Origin: a virus
IMG/VR virus record: IMGVR_UViG_3300007512_000225
Location: 1-22,139 of that record
DNA length: 22,139 nucleotides
Direction: 5' to 3' (one strand)
The notes under the pieces are model-generated. The model saw only the letters and a list, made by a program, of their open reading frames with translations, did no database searches and was not told the origin of the DNA. A program made the translations under genes and the position numbers. Below are positions 8,582-14,657 of this stretch, one piece after another; the stretch's first letter is position 1; each line of letters starts with the position of its first letter.

Positions 8582-10057
8582 ATGGACAATGTACAAGCAT
8601 TATCAGAAGCTGTCAAAAATAAGTGGCAGCCGATTCTTGAACACCCCGAATTACCGGCGATCAAGGATACTTATCGTAAGAATGTAACTGCCATTCTTCT
8701 TGAAAACGAAGAGCGTGCTCTTCGTGAAGAAGCTGGCGAATCTCTTCAACCCCTTCACGAAACAACTGTAACATCAGGTGACCTCGGTGGACAACTCGCT
8801 GCAGTATCAAGTTCAGCAGACAATAGCACCCGTAAGGGTTTTGACCCTGTTCTCATCTCGCTCGTTCGCCGAGCAATGCCCAATCTTATGGCATACGATG
8901 TTTGCGGTGTCCAACCAATGACAGGCCCTACTGGTCTTATCTTTGCTCTCAAGAGTAACTACTCAGTCGCTGGTGGCGGCACTTCTGACAACGAAGCAAT
9001 GTTCAACGAAGCTCGTATCGGATATGCAGGTCAAGCCGCAACTTCAAGTTCCGCAGGTGTAACTGCTTCTAACGCAGACATCTTCGGTTCCGCTGTTGAC
9101 TCAATCTTCCATGCAGATGGTTCTGATATGAGTGCGGATGCTGTTGGTACACGAATGACCACTGCTACTGCTGAAACTCTTGGTTCTGCAACTACGCAAT
9201 TCCAAGAAATGACATTCTCAATCGAGAAGACAGCCGTTACTGCGAAGAGTCGTGCCCTCAAAGCTGAGTACACTACTGAACTCGCACAAGACCTCAAGGC
9301 TGTTCATGGACTTGACGCTGAGACTGAACTTGCTAATATTCTTAGCACTGAAATTCTCGCTGAAATCAACCGTGAAGTCGTTCGTACCATCTATGCTGGT
9401 GCAAAACTCGGTGCTCAACACAGTGACCTTGCTTCGATGCTTGTTGCTGCTGGTTCCGCAACTGGTATCGGTGGTTCATCTGGTGGTAATGGTGGTATCT
9501 ACGATGTGGATGCTGACTCTGACGGCCGTTGGAGTGCAGAACGCTTCCGTGGTTTGGTCTTCCAAATCGAGCGTGAAGCAAACCAGATTGCTAAAGACAC
9601 TCGCCGTGGTAAGGGTAACTTCGTCATCTGTTCCGCAGATGTCGCTTCTGCTCTTTCGATGAGTGGTGTTCTTGACTTCTCGCCTAGTTTCGACCCAGGC
9701 ATGAATGTCGATGACACTGGCAACACTATGGTCGGTACTCTTGGTAACATGAAGGTCTATGTTGACCCATATGCTACCTCAGTGAACTTCTGTTGTGTCG
9801 GTTATAAGGGAAGTTCCCCTTACGATGCTGGTATGTTCTACTGCCCGTATGTTCCGTTGCAAATGGTTCGTGCCGTTGGTGAGAACACCTTCCAGCCGAA
9901 AATCGGATTCAAGACTCGTTACGGTCTGGTAAATAACCCATTCGTGGTTACTGCCGCTGGTGCGATTACTTCCGACCCACAGGCTTCAGCTGCTGCTCGT
10001 ATCAACCAATACTACAGAGTATTCAAAATCAATAACCTTCATGGTACTGATTCCTGA
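8582..10057 (+). CDS. 23: Major capsid protein gp23
   Basis: This is the HK97-fold hexamer subunit of the T4-like head. It has 491 residues (T4 has 521). The diagnostic block LVRRAMPNLMAYDVCGVQPM (residues about 94-113), followed by TGLIFALKSNY, matches T4 gp23 closely. The N-terminal 60 residues, beginning with a KWQPILEHPELP segment like T4, form the propeptide; the gp21 site is probably after LHE at residue 60, since T4 is cut after residue 65. A glycine-rich loop lies near residue 300. ATG 8582 has AAGGAG at 8569-8574. The coding sequence uses more C-ending codons than neighbouring genes, as expected for the most highly translated gene. A strong terminator follows 26 bases after the stop. 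Confidence 0.98.
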   Translation: MDNVQALSEAVKNKWQPILEHPELPAIKDTYRKNVTAILLENEERALREEAGESLQPLHETTVTSGDLGGQLAAVSSSADNSTRKGFDPVLISLVRRAMPNLMAYDVCGVQPMTGPTGLIFALKSNYSVAGGGTSDNEAMFNEARIGYAGQAATSSSAGVTASNADIFGSAVDSIFHADGSDMSADAVGTRMTTATAETLGSATTQFQEMTFSIEKTAVTAKSRALKAEYTTELAQDLKAVHGLDAETELANILSTEILAEINREVVRTIYAGAKLGAQHSDLASMLVAAGSATGIGGSSGGNGGIYDVDADSDGRWSAERFRGLVFQIEREANQIAKDTRRGKGNFVICSADVASALSMSGVLDFSPSFDPGMNVDDTGNTMVGTLGNMKVYVDPYATSVNFCCVGYKGSSPYDAGMFYCPYVPLQMVRAVGENTFQPKIGFKTRYGLVNNPFVVTAAGAITSDPQASAAARINQYYRVFKINNLHGTDS

Positions 10058-10082
10058 TTCCAGTAGTTAATTAAACCTTAAC

Positions 10083-10117
10083 AAACAGGGGTTCCTTCGG
10101 GAACCCCTGTTTTATTT
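10083..10117 (+). terminator. Intrinsic terminator after gp23
   Basis: A perfect 13-bp stem (10083-10095 with 10100-10112) is closed by a TTCG tetraloop and followed by a TTTTATTT tract. The stem core is CAGGGGTTCC paired with GGAACCCCTG. This is the only convincing rho-independent terminator in the window. It closes the capsid transcription unit. Confidence 0.95.
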
Positions 10118-10152
10118 GGGACATACATACTAATGAACATGGAGATATCACT

Positions 10153-10809
10153 ATGGTACAAACAGTAACCCAAGGTGGAACTGGTGAAAATCAGGGAAAT
10201 GTTATTACAGATACCGCTACAGGTGTAACATATTCTGGAGCAATTGAATATAATATTTCTGGTCAAGGTGGACTCGAACTCAATGCCCAGTCTCGTCAAC
10301 CAAAAACAACAAATCAACTTCTTCCTACATCTTATAAATTTGTTCTAGGGAGAGCCCCTCATTTAACCTTTTTCTGTCAATCATTAAGTCTTCCCACAAT
10401 ATCAATTGATTCTATCACACAAGATTCCCCATTTAGTGATATTCATATGCCTGGCGGCAAAGCATCATTTGAAAACTTGACATTAAATTTTGTTGTAGAT
10501 GAAAAGATGGCAAACTGGTTGGAAATATATCATTGGATGACATCTATAACTCCTACCGACCAACTATCGGTTAGAAACGAAAGTAAGAAAACAGGTATGG
10601 TACGAACGGCCGATAGATTTTCTGATTTGTCTGTTGTAGTGACAACAAATCAATCAAACGGACAGATTGTTATCGATTTTAAAAATGCATTCCCCATAAG
10701 TCTGGGTGAAATAGAATTTAGTAGTGTTGATACTACATCAGACCCCGTTACATCCAATGTTTCGTTTCAGTACGATACATATTCTGTAACAACTCTTTCA
10801 GGATATTGA
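10153..10809 (+). CDS. Tail-tube-fold protein, gp3 position (tail completion candidate)
   Basis: A 218-residue protein. After a Gly/Thr-rich N-terminus of about 55 residues comes LLPTSYKFVLGRAPHLTFF, CQSLSLPTISIDSI, a PGGKASFENLTLNFVVDE block and WLEIYHWM, then a C-terminal beta section. This is the layout of the gp19/gp54-type tube fold: strand, SLPTIS loop, strand pair, helix. Related marine phages carry gene 3 (tail completion, sheath stabiliser) between 23 and uvsY, so gp3 or a tube-initiator-like protein is the likely role. I cannot separate the two. The start ATG 10153 follows GGAGAT at 10141. The gene sits between the gp23 terminator and the uvsY promoter, so it needs its own promoter; none of the exact late type is seen in the 35 bases available. 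Confidence 0.6.
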   Translation: MVQTVTQGGTGENQGNVITDTATGVTYSGAIEYNISGQGGLELNAQSRQPKTTNQLLPTSYKFVLGRAPHLTFFCQSLSLPTISIDSITQDSPFSDIHMPGGKASFENLTLNFVVDEKMANWLEIYHWMTSITPTDQLSVRNESKKTGMVRTADRFSDLSVVVTTNQSNGQIVIDFKNAFPISLGEIEFSSVDTTSDPVTSNVSFQYDTYSVTTLSGY

Positions 10810-10837
10810 TTGACATTCCACTTTTTTGTGGTATAAT
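10810..10837 (+). promoter_or_regulatory. Sigma70-type early promoter for uvsY
   Basis: TTGACA (10810-10815), a 16-base spacer, then TATAAT (10832-10837), with a TGG just before it (extended -10). Both hexamers are perfect consensus. The -35 begins directly after the stop codon of the upstream gene. Counting from the -10, transcription would start at about 10844, which is the A of the uvsY ATG. A short dyad, CCAC (10818-10821) and GTGG (10828-10831), lies in the spacer. The spacer end TTTTTTGTGG resembles two other promoters in this window. Confidence 0.9.
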
Positions 10838-10843
10838 TTGTTT

Positions 10844-11278
10844 ATGGATTTAAAAGAAATAATGAATCAGGCTGAACGGGACTTGCAAGTAGACCCAACC
10901 GAACTGGATATTGCATCGTTAAATATCCCACAATTACATAATAAGTACCTCAATTACCTACGCAATGAAACTATGGTATACAAACGCCTTAGGGCGGACT
11001 ACAAGCGCTTATACAGGGTCAAATGGGAGTACTACACCGGCAAGTTAGACGAAGAAACCCTGAAAGAATTGGGCTGGGAACCGTTTCAATTACACATCCT
11101 CAAACAAGATATAGACAAATATTTAGATTCGGATGATGATTTAATTACTTCTAGTTCTAAAATGGACTATTGTGAAGAGAAGATTAAACATCTCGAAGAA
11201 ATTCTTAAAAATATTAACAATCTCCAATGGAATATCAAAAATGCAATTGAATGGAAAAAGTTTGTGAGTGGCCAATGA
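10844..11278 (+). CDS. uvsY: UvsY recombination mediator
   Basis: UvsY loads the UvsX recombinase on single-stranded DNA coated with gp32. It has 144 residues (T4 has 137). The N-terminus MDLKEIMNQAERDLQVDPTE lines up without gaps with the start of T4 UvsY, so ATG 10844 is the conserved start; an upstream TTG is inside the promoter. The middle is lysine/tyrosine-rich and helical (RLYRVKWEYYTGK), and the C-terminal helix ends with AIEWKKF, as in the family. No ribosome site precedes the ATG and the promoter predicts transcription starting at the ATG itself, so the mRNA may be leaderless. The stop overlaps the next gene by four bases (ATGA). Confidence 0.9.
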   Translation: MDLKEIMNQAERDLQVDPTELDIASLNIPQLHNKYLNYLRNETMVYKRLRADYKRLYRVKWEYYTGKLDEETLKELGWEPFQLHILKQDIDKYLDSDDDLITSSSKMDYCEEKIKHLEEILKNINNLQWNIKNAIEWKKFVSGQ

Positions 11279-11787
11279 GTGAATCTTTCGATCCTATGGA
11301 TAGGGTATATCTCACCGAAGCATACAAATATGCAAGAGATAAAAGTCAAGACCCCGTAACGCAAGTTGGTTGTGTATTAGTTTCACCCGCAGAGGGTGTG
11401 GTTACATATGCAACAAATACCTTTACACATGGTATTAATCCAACAAAATCTATGTTTGAACGACCCGAAAAGTATGAGTACTTTGAACATGCAGAAAGAA
11501 ATGCTATTTATAGATGTGCATTAAAGGGGTTTTCAACTTCTGGGTTAATCATGTATTGTCCTTGGTGGTGTTGCGCTGAATGTGCTAGGGGAATTGTTCA
11601 AAGCGGTATTTCTAAATTTGTAGGCCATCATTTAATGTACGAACTTGCCACAAATAGATGGAAAGAAAGTATCGATAGAGGCCTAGAATTAATGAATGCT
11701 GCTGGAATTGATGTAGTAAATTGGGATGGTCGAATTGAGAGAAAAGACATTAAAGTTCTTTTTGACGGAGAATCCATCATTCCATAG
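11275..11787 (+). CDS. dCMP deaminase-like zinc deaminase
   Basis: The family makes dUMP from dCMP for dTTP synthesis. The 170-residue protein has the deaminase signature: HAERNAI with zinc ligand H72 and proton-shuttle E74, then MYCPWWCCAEC with zinc ligands C100 and C103, then GIVQSGI. The usual proline of PCxxC is replaced by Cys (C99), but the zinc Cys pair is intact, so the enzyme should be active. ATG 11275 overlaps the uvsY stop as ATGA; an ATG at 11251 would give a longer overlap and is less likely. The gene lies between uvsY and uvsW. In T4 the deaminase gene cd is elsewhere. Substrate could be dCMP or a modified deoxycytidylate; the family call is firm, the exact substrate is inferred. 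Confidence 0.85.
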   Translation: MSESFDPMDRVYLTEAYKYARDKSQDPVTQVGCVLVSPAEGVVTYATNTFTHGINPTKSMFERPEKYEYFEHAERNAIYRCALKGFSTSGLIMYCPWWCCAECARGIVQSGISKFVGHHLMYELATNRWKESIDRGLELMNAAGIDVVNWDGRIERKDIKVLFDGESIIP

Positions 11788-11795
11788 CATAAATA
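11788..11795 (+). promoter_or_regulatory. Possible variant late promoter (CATAAATA) for uvsW
   Basis: CATAAATA, one base off the late consensus, directly follows the deaminase stop and precedes the uvsW ATG at 11804. In T4, uvsW is a late gene, which makes a late promoter here plausible. Initiation would be within a few bases of the ATG, so the transcript would have almost no leader. Confidence 0.4.
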
Positions 11796-11803
11796 CTAAT
11801 GGA

Positions 11804-13303
11804 ATGAATGATTTGGTAATACAACCCGTTGATTCAGTCAACATAAGAGTTAACTGTGAACGAGGGCTTGCAAAAGAGCTTTCGGATTTCTTCACATTTA
11901 AAGTTCCTGGCCATGAATATATGCCCGCATTTAGAAATAAGATGTGGGACGGCCAGATTAAACTCTATAATGTACACAGTCAAAGAATATACGCAGGACT
12001 TCTGGACTATGTTGTTAAGTTTGCTAAAGACAGAAACTACTCTTGCGAAGTAGACCCAGACCTACAACTAAATGATAGACAAAACGACTTCGGTGAATTT
12101 ATTGATTCACTTGATATCCGTATATCTGATAAACCAGTTTCACCACATAAACACCAATCTATGGCTTTTGAGTATGCAGTAAACAGCGAAAGATGTTTAT
12201 TACTTTCACCCACTGGATCAGGAAAGTCTTTAATAATTTACATGTTGATGAGATATTACCTTGAACATATTGAATCGAACAAAAAGGTATTGATAGTCGT
12301 ACCAACAACATCACTTGTAACCCAAATGTATAATGACTTTGCAGATTATAGTTCCCAATCAGATTGGGATGTAGAGAAAAACTGTCACAAAGTATTTGCT
12401 GGCAGAGAGAAACTTATTAAAAAGAAAAGGGTGGTTATCTCAACATGGCAAAGTATTTACAAATTACCAAAAACTTATTTCAACGAATTTTCAATGGTTG
12501 TCGGGGACGAATGCCATCTGTTCAAAGCCAAATCTTTGACAAACATTATGTCCAAACTAGAAGAGTGCCCGTACCGATTCGGCACAACAGGAACACTGGA
12601 CGGAACTCAAACCCACAAACTCGTAATCGAAGGTCTATTCGGGCCGATATTTAAAGTAACAACTACTAAAAAATTAATTGAAAAAGACCTTCTTAGTGAC
12701 TTTTCTATAGATTGTATCCTGTTAAAATATCCAGAATACATACGCAACGAAATTAAAAGGTCTACATATCAAGGGGAGATAGATTATCTTCTTTCAAATA
12801 CTAAGAGAAATGATTTTATTTGTAATCTCTGTAATAAGTTAAAGGGGAATACATTAGTATTATTTCAGTTTGTTTCAAAACACGGTAAACCATTATGTAA
12901 AACAATGGAACACAAGTGTAAAAATCGAAATATATTTTTCGTGTACGGAGGGACTGATATTGAAGTTAGAGAAAAGATTCGTCAAATTACAGAGAAAGAA
13001 TCTAACGCAATTATAATTGCTTCATACGGAACTTTTAGTACAGGAATTTCGATAAAAAGACTACACAATATCGTGTTTTCTTCACCATCAAAAAGTAGGA
13101 TTAGAGTCTTACAAAGTATAGGAAGGCAACTAAGAAAGTCAGAACACAAAGATAAAGCAAAACTATATGATATCGCAGATGATCTTCATTGGAAAAAATG
13201 GAATAATCATACATTGCGACACGCATATGAACGACTTAAGATATACAAATCTGAAAAATTTGAATACCGTGTAGTACCAATAAATCTTTATTCGGAAGGA
13301 TAA
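11804..13303 (+). CDS. uvsW: UvsW RNA-DNA and DNA helicase
   Basis: UvsW is a superfamily 2 helicase that unwinds R-loops at origins, reverses forks and moves branches, switching T4 replication from origin-dependent to recombination-dependent. From ATG 11804 it has 499 residues (T4 has 503). The N-terminus aligns well with T4 UvsW through RVNCERG, DFFTFKVPG and MWDGQIKLY. Walker A SPTGSGKS is at 135-142, motif II DECH at 235-238, then GTTGTLDG (motif III), ASYGTFSTGISIKRLHN (motif V) and QSIGRQLRK (motif VI). The frame is open further upstream to ATG 11726, but that would overlap the deaminase by 62 bases and add residues not found in T4. No good ribosome site precedes 11804. Confidence 0.94.
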   Translation: MNDLVIQPVDSVNIRVNCERGLAKELSDFFTFKVPGHEYMPAFRNKMWDGQIKLYNVHSQRIYAGLLDYVVKFAKDRNYSCEVDPDLQLNDRQNDFGEFIDSLDIRISDKPVSPHKHQSMAFEYAVNSERCLLLSPTGSGKSLIIYMLMRYYLEHIESNKKVLIVVPTTSLVTQMYNDFADYSSQSDWDVEKNCHKVFAGREKLIKKKRVVISTWQSIYKLPKTYFNEFSMVVGDECHLFKAKSLTNIMSKLEECPYRFGTTGTLDGTQTHKLVIEGLFGPIFKVTTTKKLIEKDLLSDFSIDCILLKYPEYIRNEIKRSTYQGEIDYLLSNTKRNDFICNLCNKLKGNTLVLFQFVSKHGKPLCKTMEHKCKNRNIFFVYGGTDIEVREKIRQITEKESNAIIIASYGTFSTGISIKRLHNIVFSSPSKSRIRVLQSIGRQLRKSEHKDKAKLYDIADDLHWKKWNNHTLRHAYERLKIYKSEKFEYRVVPINLYSEG

Positions 13304-13306
13304 GAC

Positions 13307-13939
13307 ATGAAAAAGGGCCCAGTAATATTTCGACTATTATCAGGAGAAAGCGTAATCGGAAATCTAGTTTCCGAAAACGATAAAGAATATACTGTAAATA
13401 GACCATATTCAATTAATGCATTTATGATGGGTGAAAACCCCATGAATTCAAAGGAATTTATATTCCTTCGAGATTGGTTGAAATTTTCAATAGATTTATC
13501 TACAACTATAGAAAAGAACCGTGTTTTACACACCAGTACTGCCGATCCAAAAATTACAGAAATGTATGAACGCAGAATGAATCATGACGATGCTCCCGGC
13601 CTTTTCAAAGAAAATGAAATCTCAAAAATGGTTGAAGATGCCATGAATAACTTCTCAGAAGCAGATTTATCAGAACTTTTAGAAGATATAAAAAATCAAG
13701 AGGGAGACATAATGGATGAAGCTTCAATCATGGAAAAATTGAATAAATTACAATTGCCAATTACTGAAGATTTTTTAAATGATTTAATGACATTGATTGA
13801 TGCACACACCGATGAAACACAAACAATCACTCAAGATGATTGGGACTTTGATGACGATTGCCCAGAAAAATTTGATGACCCCGATGAATTCGGAAATCAT
13901 TATGGACATTGGCCAATCGACCCCAAAGATTATCTCTAG
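13307..13939 (+). CDS. Hypothetical protein with Sm-like N-terminus
   Basis: A 210-residue protein starting three bases after the uvsW stop. The N-terminal part PVIFRLLSGESVIGNLVSEN followed by EYTVNRPYSI has the beta-strand rhythm of an LSm/Sm-like barrel (a strand, SGE turn, V-I-G-x-V strand, then a V-x-x-P strand). Related marine phages carry small proteins with this opening. The middle is acidic and helical (residues about 105-170). The C-terminal 35 residues (DDWDFDDDCPEKF..., GNHYGHWPID) are very acidic with a distinctive aromatic-rich tail. An RNA-binding role is possible but is inferred only from fold-like pattern. It is probably co-transcribed with uvsW. The gene could also be a scaffold or inhibitor; function is unknown. 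Confidence 0.75.
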   Translation: MKKGPVIFRLLSGESVIGNLVSENDKEYTVNRPYSINAFMMGENPMNSKEFIFLRDWLKFSIDLSTTIEKNRVLHTSTADPKITEMYERRMNHDDAPGLFKENEISKMVEDAMNNFSEADLSELLEDIKNQEGDIMDEASIMEKLNKLQLPITEDFLNDLMTLIDAHTDETQTITQDDWDFDDDCPEKFDDPDEFGNHYGHWPIDPKDYL

Positions 13940-14036
13940 CCTTAAGGCTGGCAACCTATTTAAATCTACAAACGGCTACAATGAGATAATACCATTGGCA
14001 AGCCACAAAGCAAGAACAAAATTCAAAATTAAATAA
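13902..14036 (+). CDS. Small overlapping ORF, doubtful
   Basis: A 44-codon frame (ATG 13902, stop 14034-14036) begins inside the end of the Sm-like gene in the +1 frame and fills most of the following gap. The segment LKAGNLFKSTNGYNEII reads like real protein and vaguely resembles the first strands of Hint-type domains, but no conserved Cys or downstream His block is present. There is no ribosome site. It could be a decayed fragment, a frameshift extension of the upstream protein, or chance. Confidence 0.2.
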   Translation: MDIGQSTPKIISSLKAGNLFKSTNGYNEIIPLASHKARTKFKIK

Positions 14037-14042
14037 AAAAAC

Positions 14043-14070
14043 TTGACATAGTACATTTTTGGTGTATACT
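14043..14070 (+). promoter_or_regulatory. Sigma70-type early promoter for gp55
   Basis: TTGACA (14043-14048), 16-base spacer, TATACT (14065-14070). The spacer end ATTTTTGGTG resembles the uvsY and clamp-operon promoters. Start of transcription is expected near 14077, giving a leader of about 26 bases with a strong ribosome site. It drives the late sigma factor and, through coupled genes, 47, 46, the lysine-rich gene and RNase H. Confidence 0.88.
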
Positions 14071-14074
14071 ATGT
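14046..14074 (+). repeat. Inverted repeat across the gp55 promoter
   Basis: ACATAGTA (14046-14053) and TACTATGT (14067-14074) are perfect 8-bp inverted arms separated by 13 bases. The left arm overlaps the -35 and the right arm covers the -10. Lying upstream of the expected start, it cannot act as an RNA hairpin of this transcript and is better placed to be an operator for a dimeric DNA-binding protein. Confidence 0.6.
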
Positions 14075-14095
14075 GATATGGAAGGAGGTTCTAGA

Positions 14096-14110
14096 ATGAA
14101 TCATGGCTAA
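14096..14110 (+). promoter_or_regulatory. Four-codon leader frame (MNHG) overlapping the gp55 start
   Basis: ATG 14096 starts the frame M-N-H-G and stops with TAA at 14108-14110. It is seven bases from the AAGGAGG site, the ideal distance, whereas the gp55 ATG at 14103 is fourteen bases away. The gp55 start lies inside this minigene, and an in-frame TGA at 14097-14099 rules out a longer gp55. Initiation on the minigene could compete with, or feed by reinitiation, gp55 translation. Confidence 0.45.
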
Positions 14111-14657
14111 AAAGAAAGTAAATCATTATATTGATAATAAAGAATTTTATGCGGCAATGAAACAATGGAAAGAACAAGTAAAAAATGCTGAGGCACAAGG
14201 GGAAGATAAACCTCCTGTTACCGAATATATTGGAAAATGTTTTGTTGACATTGCAACAAATTTGGCTTGGCGACCAAACTTTATAAATTATCCCTATCGA
14301 GAAGAAATGATAGGGGATGGAATCGAAAACTGTTTAATGTATTGCAGTAATTTCGACCCTGATAAATCTAAAAATCCATTTTCATATTTTACTCAAATAA
14401 TTTATTATGCATTCCTGCGTAGAATTCAAAAAGAAAAGAAACAAAATTACATCAAATACAAAATGATGGAAATAACCGATATTGACGGTTCAATTAAAGA
14501 AAATTTAAAGGTCAGAACAAATAGCGATAATCCAATTGCAGACATGATGAGATTGTCTCCAACAGATATTGAAAAGTTCGAACCAAAGAAAAAGAAAACT
14601 AAAAAAAAGCAAGGAAGCCTAGACGAGTTTTTAGATAATGAAGATAGCACTGATTAA
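14103..14657 (+). CDS. 55: Late sigma factor gp55
   Basis: gp55 directs host RNA polymerase to TATAAATA late promoters, with the sliding clamp gp45 as activator. It has 184 residues (T4 has 185). The order of blocks matches T4: NHYIDNKEFYAAMKQWK at the N-terminus, then YREEMIGDGIENCLMYCSNFD, NPFSYFTQIIYYAFLRRIQKEKKQ (sigma region 2-like), and a basic stretch KKKKTKKK before the C-terminus. The tail QGSLDEFL (170-177) corresponds to the T4 SLDFLYE clamp-binding tail and also fits the Q-x-x-L-x-x-F-L pattern of clamp-binding peptides. The start is fixed by an in-frame stop just upstream. Its last 20 bases overlap the start of gp47. Confidence 0.93.
   Translation: MAKKKVNHYIDNKEFYAAMKQWKEQVKNAEAQGEDKPPVTEYIGKCFVDIATNLAWRPNFINYPYREEMIGDGIENCLMYCSNFDPDKSKNPFSYFTQIIYYAFLRRIQKEKKQNYIKYKMMEITDIDGSIKENLKVRTNSDNPIADMMRLSPTDIEKFEPKKKKTKKKQGSLDEFLDNEDSTD

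Larger units (their letters stand above)
13940..14102 (+). other. 163-base gap: palindrome, early promoter and gp55 leader
   Basis: This is the longest stretch without a secure gene. It begins with a perfect 12-bp palindrome AGCCTTAAGGCT (13938-13949, overlapping the stop of the upstream gene) that lacks a T-tract, so it is not a normal terminator. Most of the first 100 bases are covered by the doubtful ORF at 13902-14036. The last 60 bases hold the gp55 promoter with its dyad, the AAGGAGG ribosome site (14082-14088) and a 4-codon reading frame. Confidence 0.6.

Noticed and set aside
9252-9662. 136-codon frame inside gp23
   Set aside because: Leu/Val/Ser-rich shadow of the codon-biased capsid gene in another frame; gp23 identity is certain.
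10333-10340. TATAAATT inside the tube-fold gene, and similar boxes in other genes, as late promoters
   Set aside because: Off consensus, inside coding sequence and not in front of a gene start.
13938-13949. Palindrome AGCCTTAAGGCT as a terminator
   Set aside because: A perfect palindrome cannot leave a normal loop, and no T-tract follows.
13940-14040. Possible tRNA or small RNA in the longest gap
   Set aside because: No cloverleaf arms, T-loop GTTCGA-type motif or acceptor pairing could be found.
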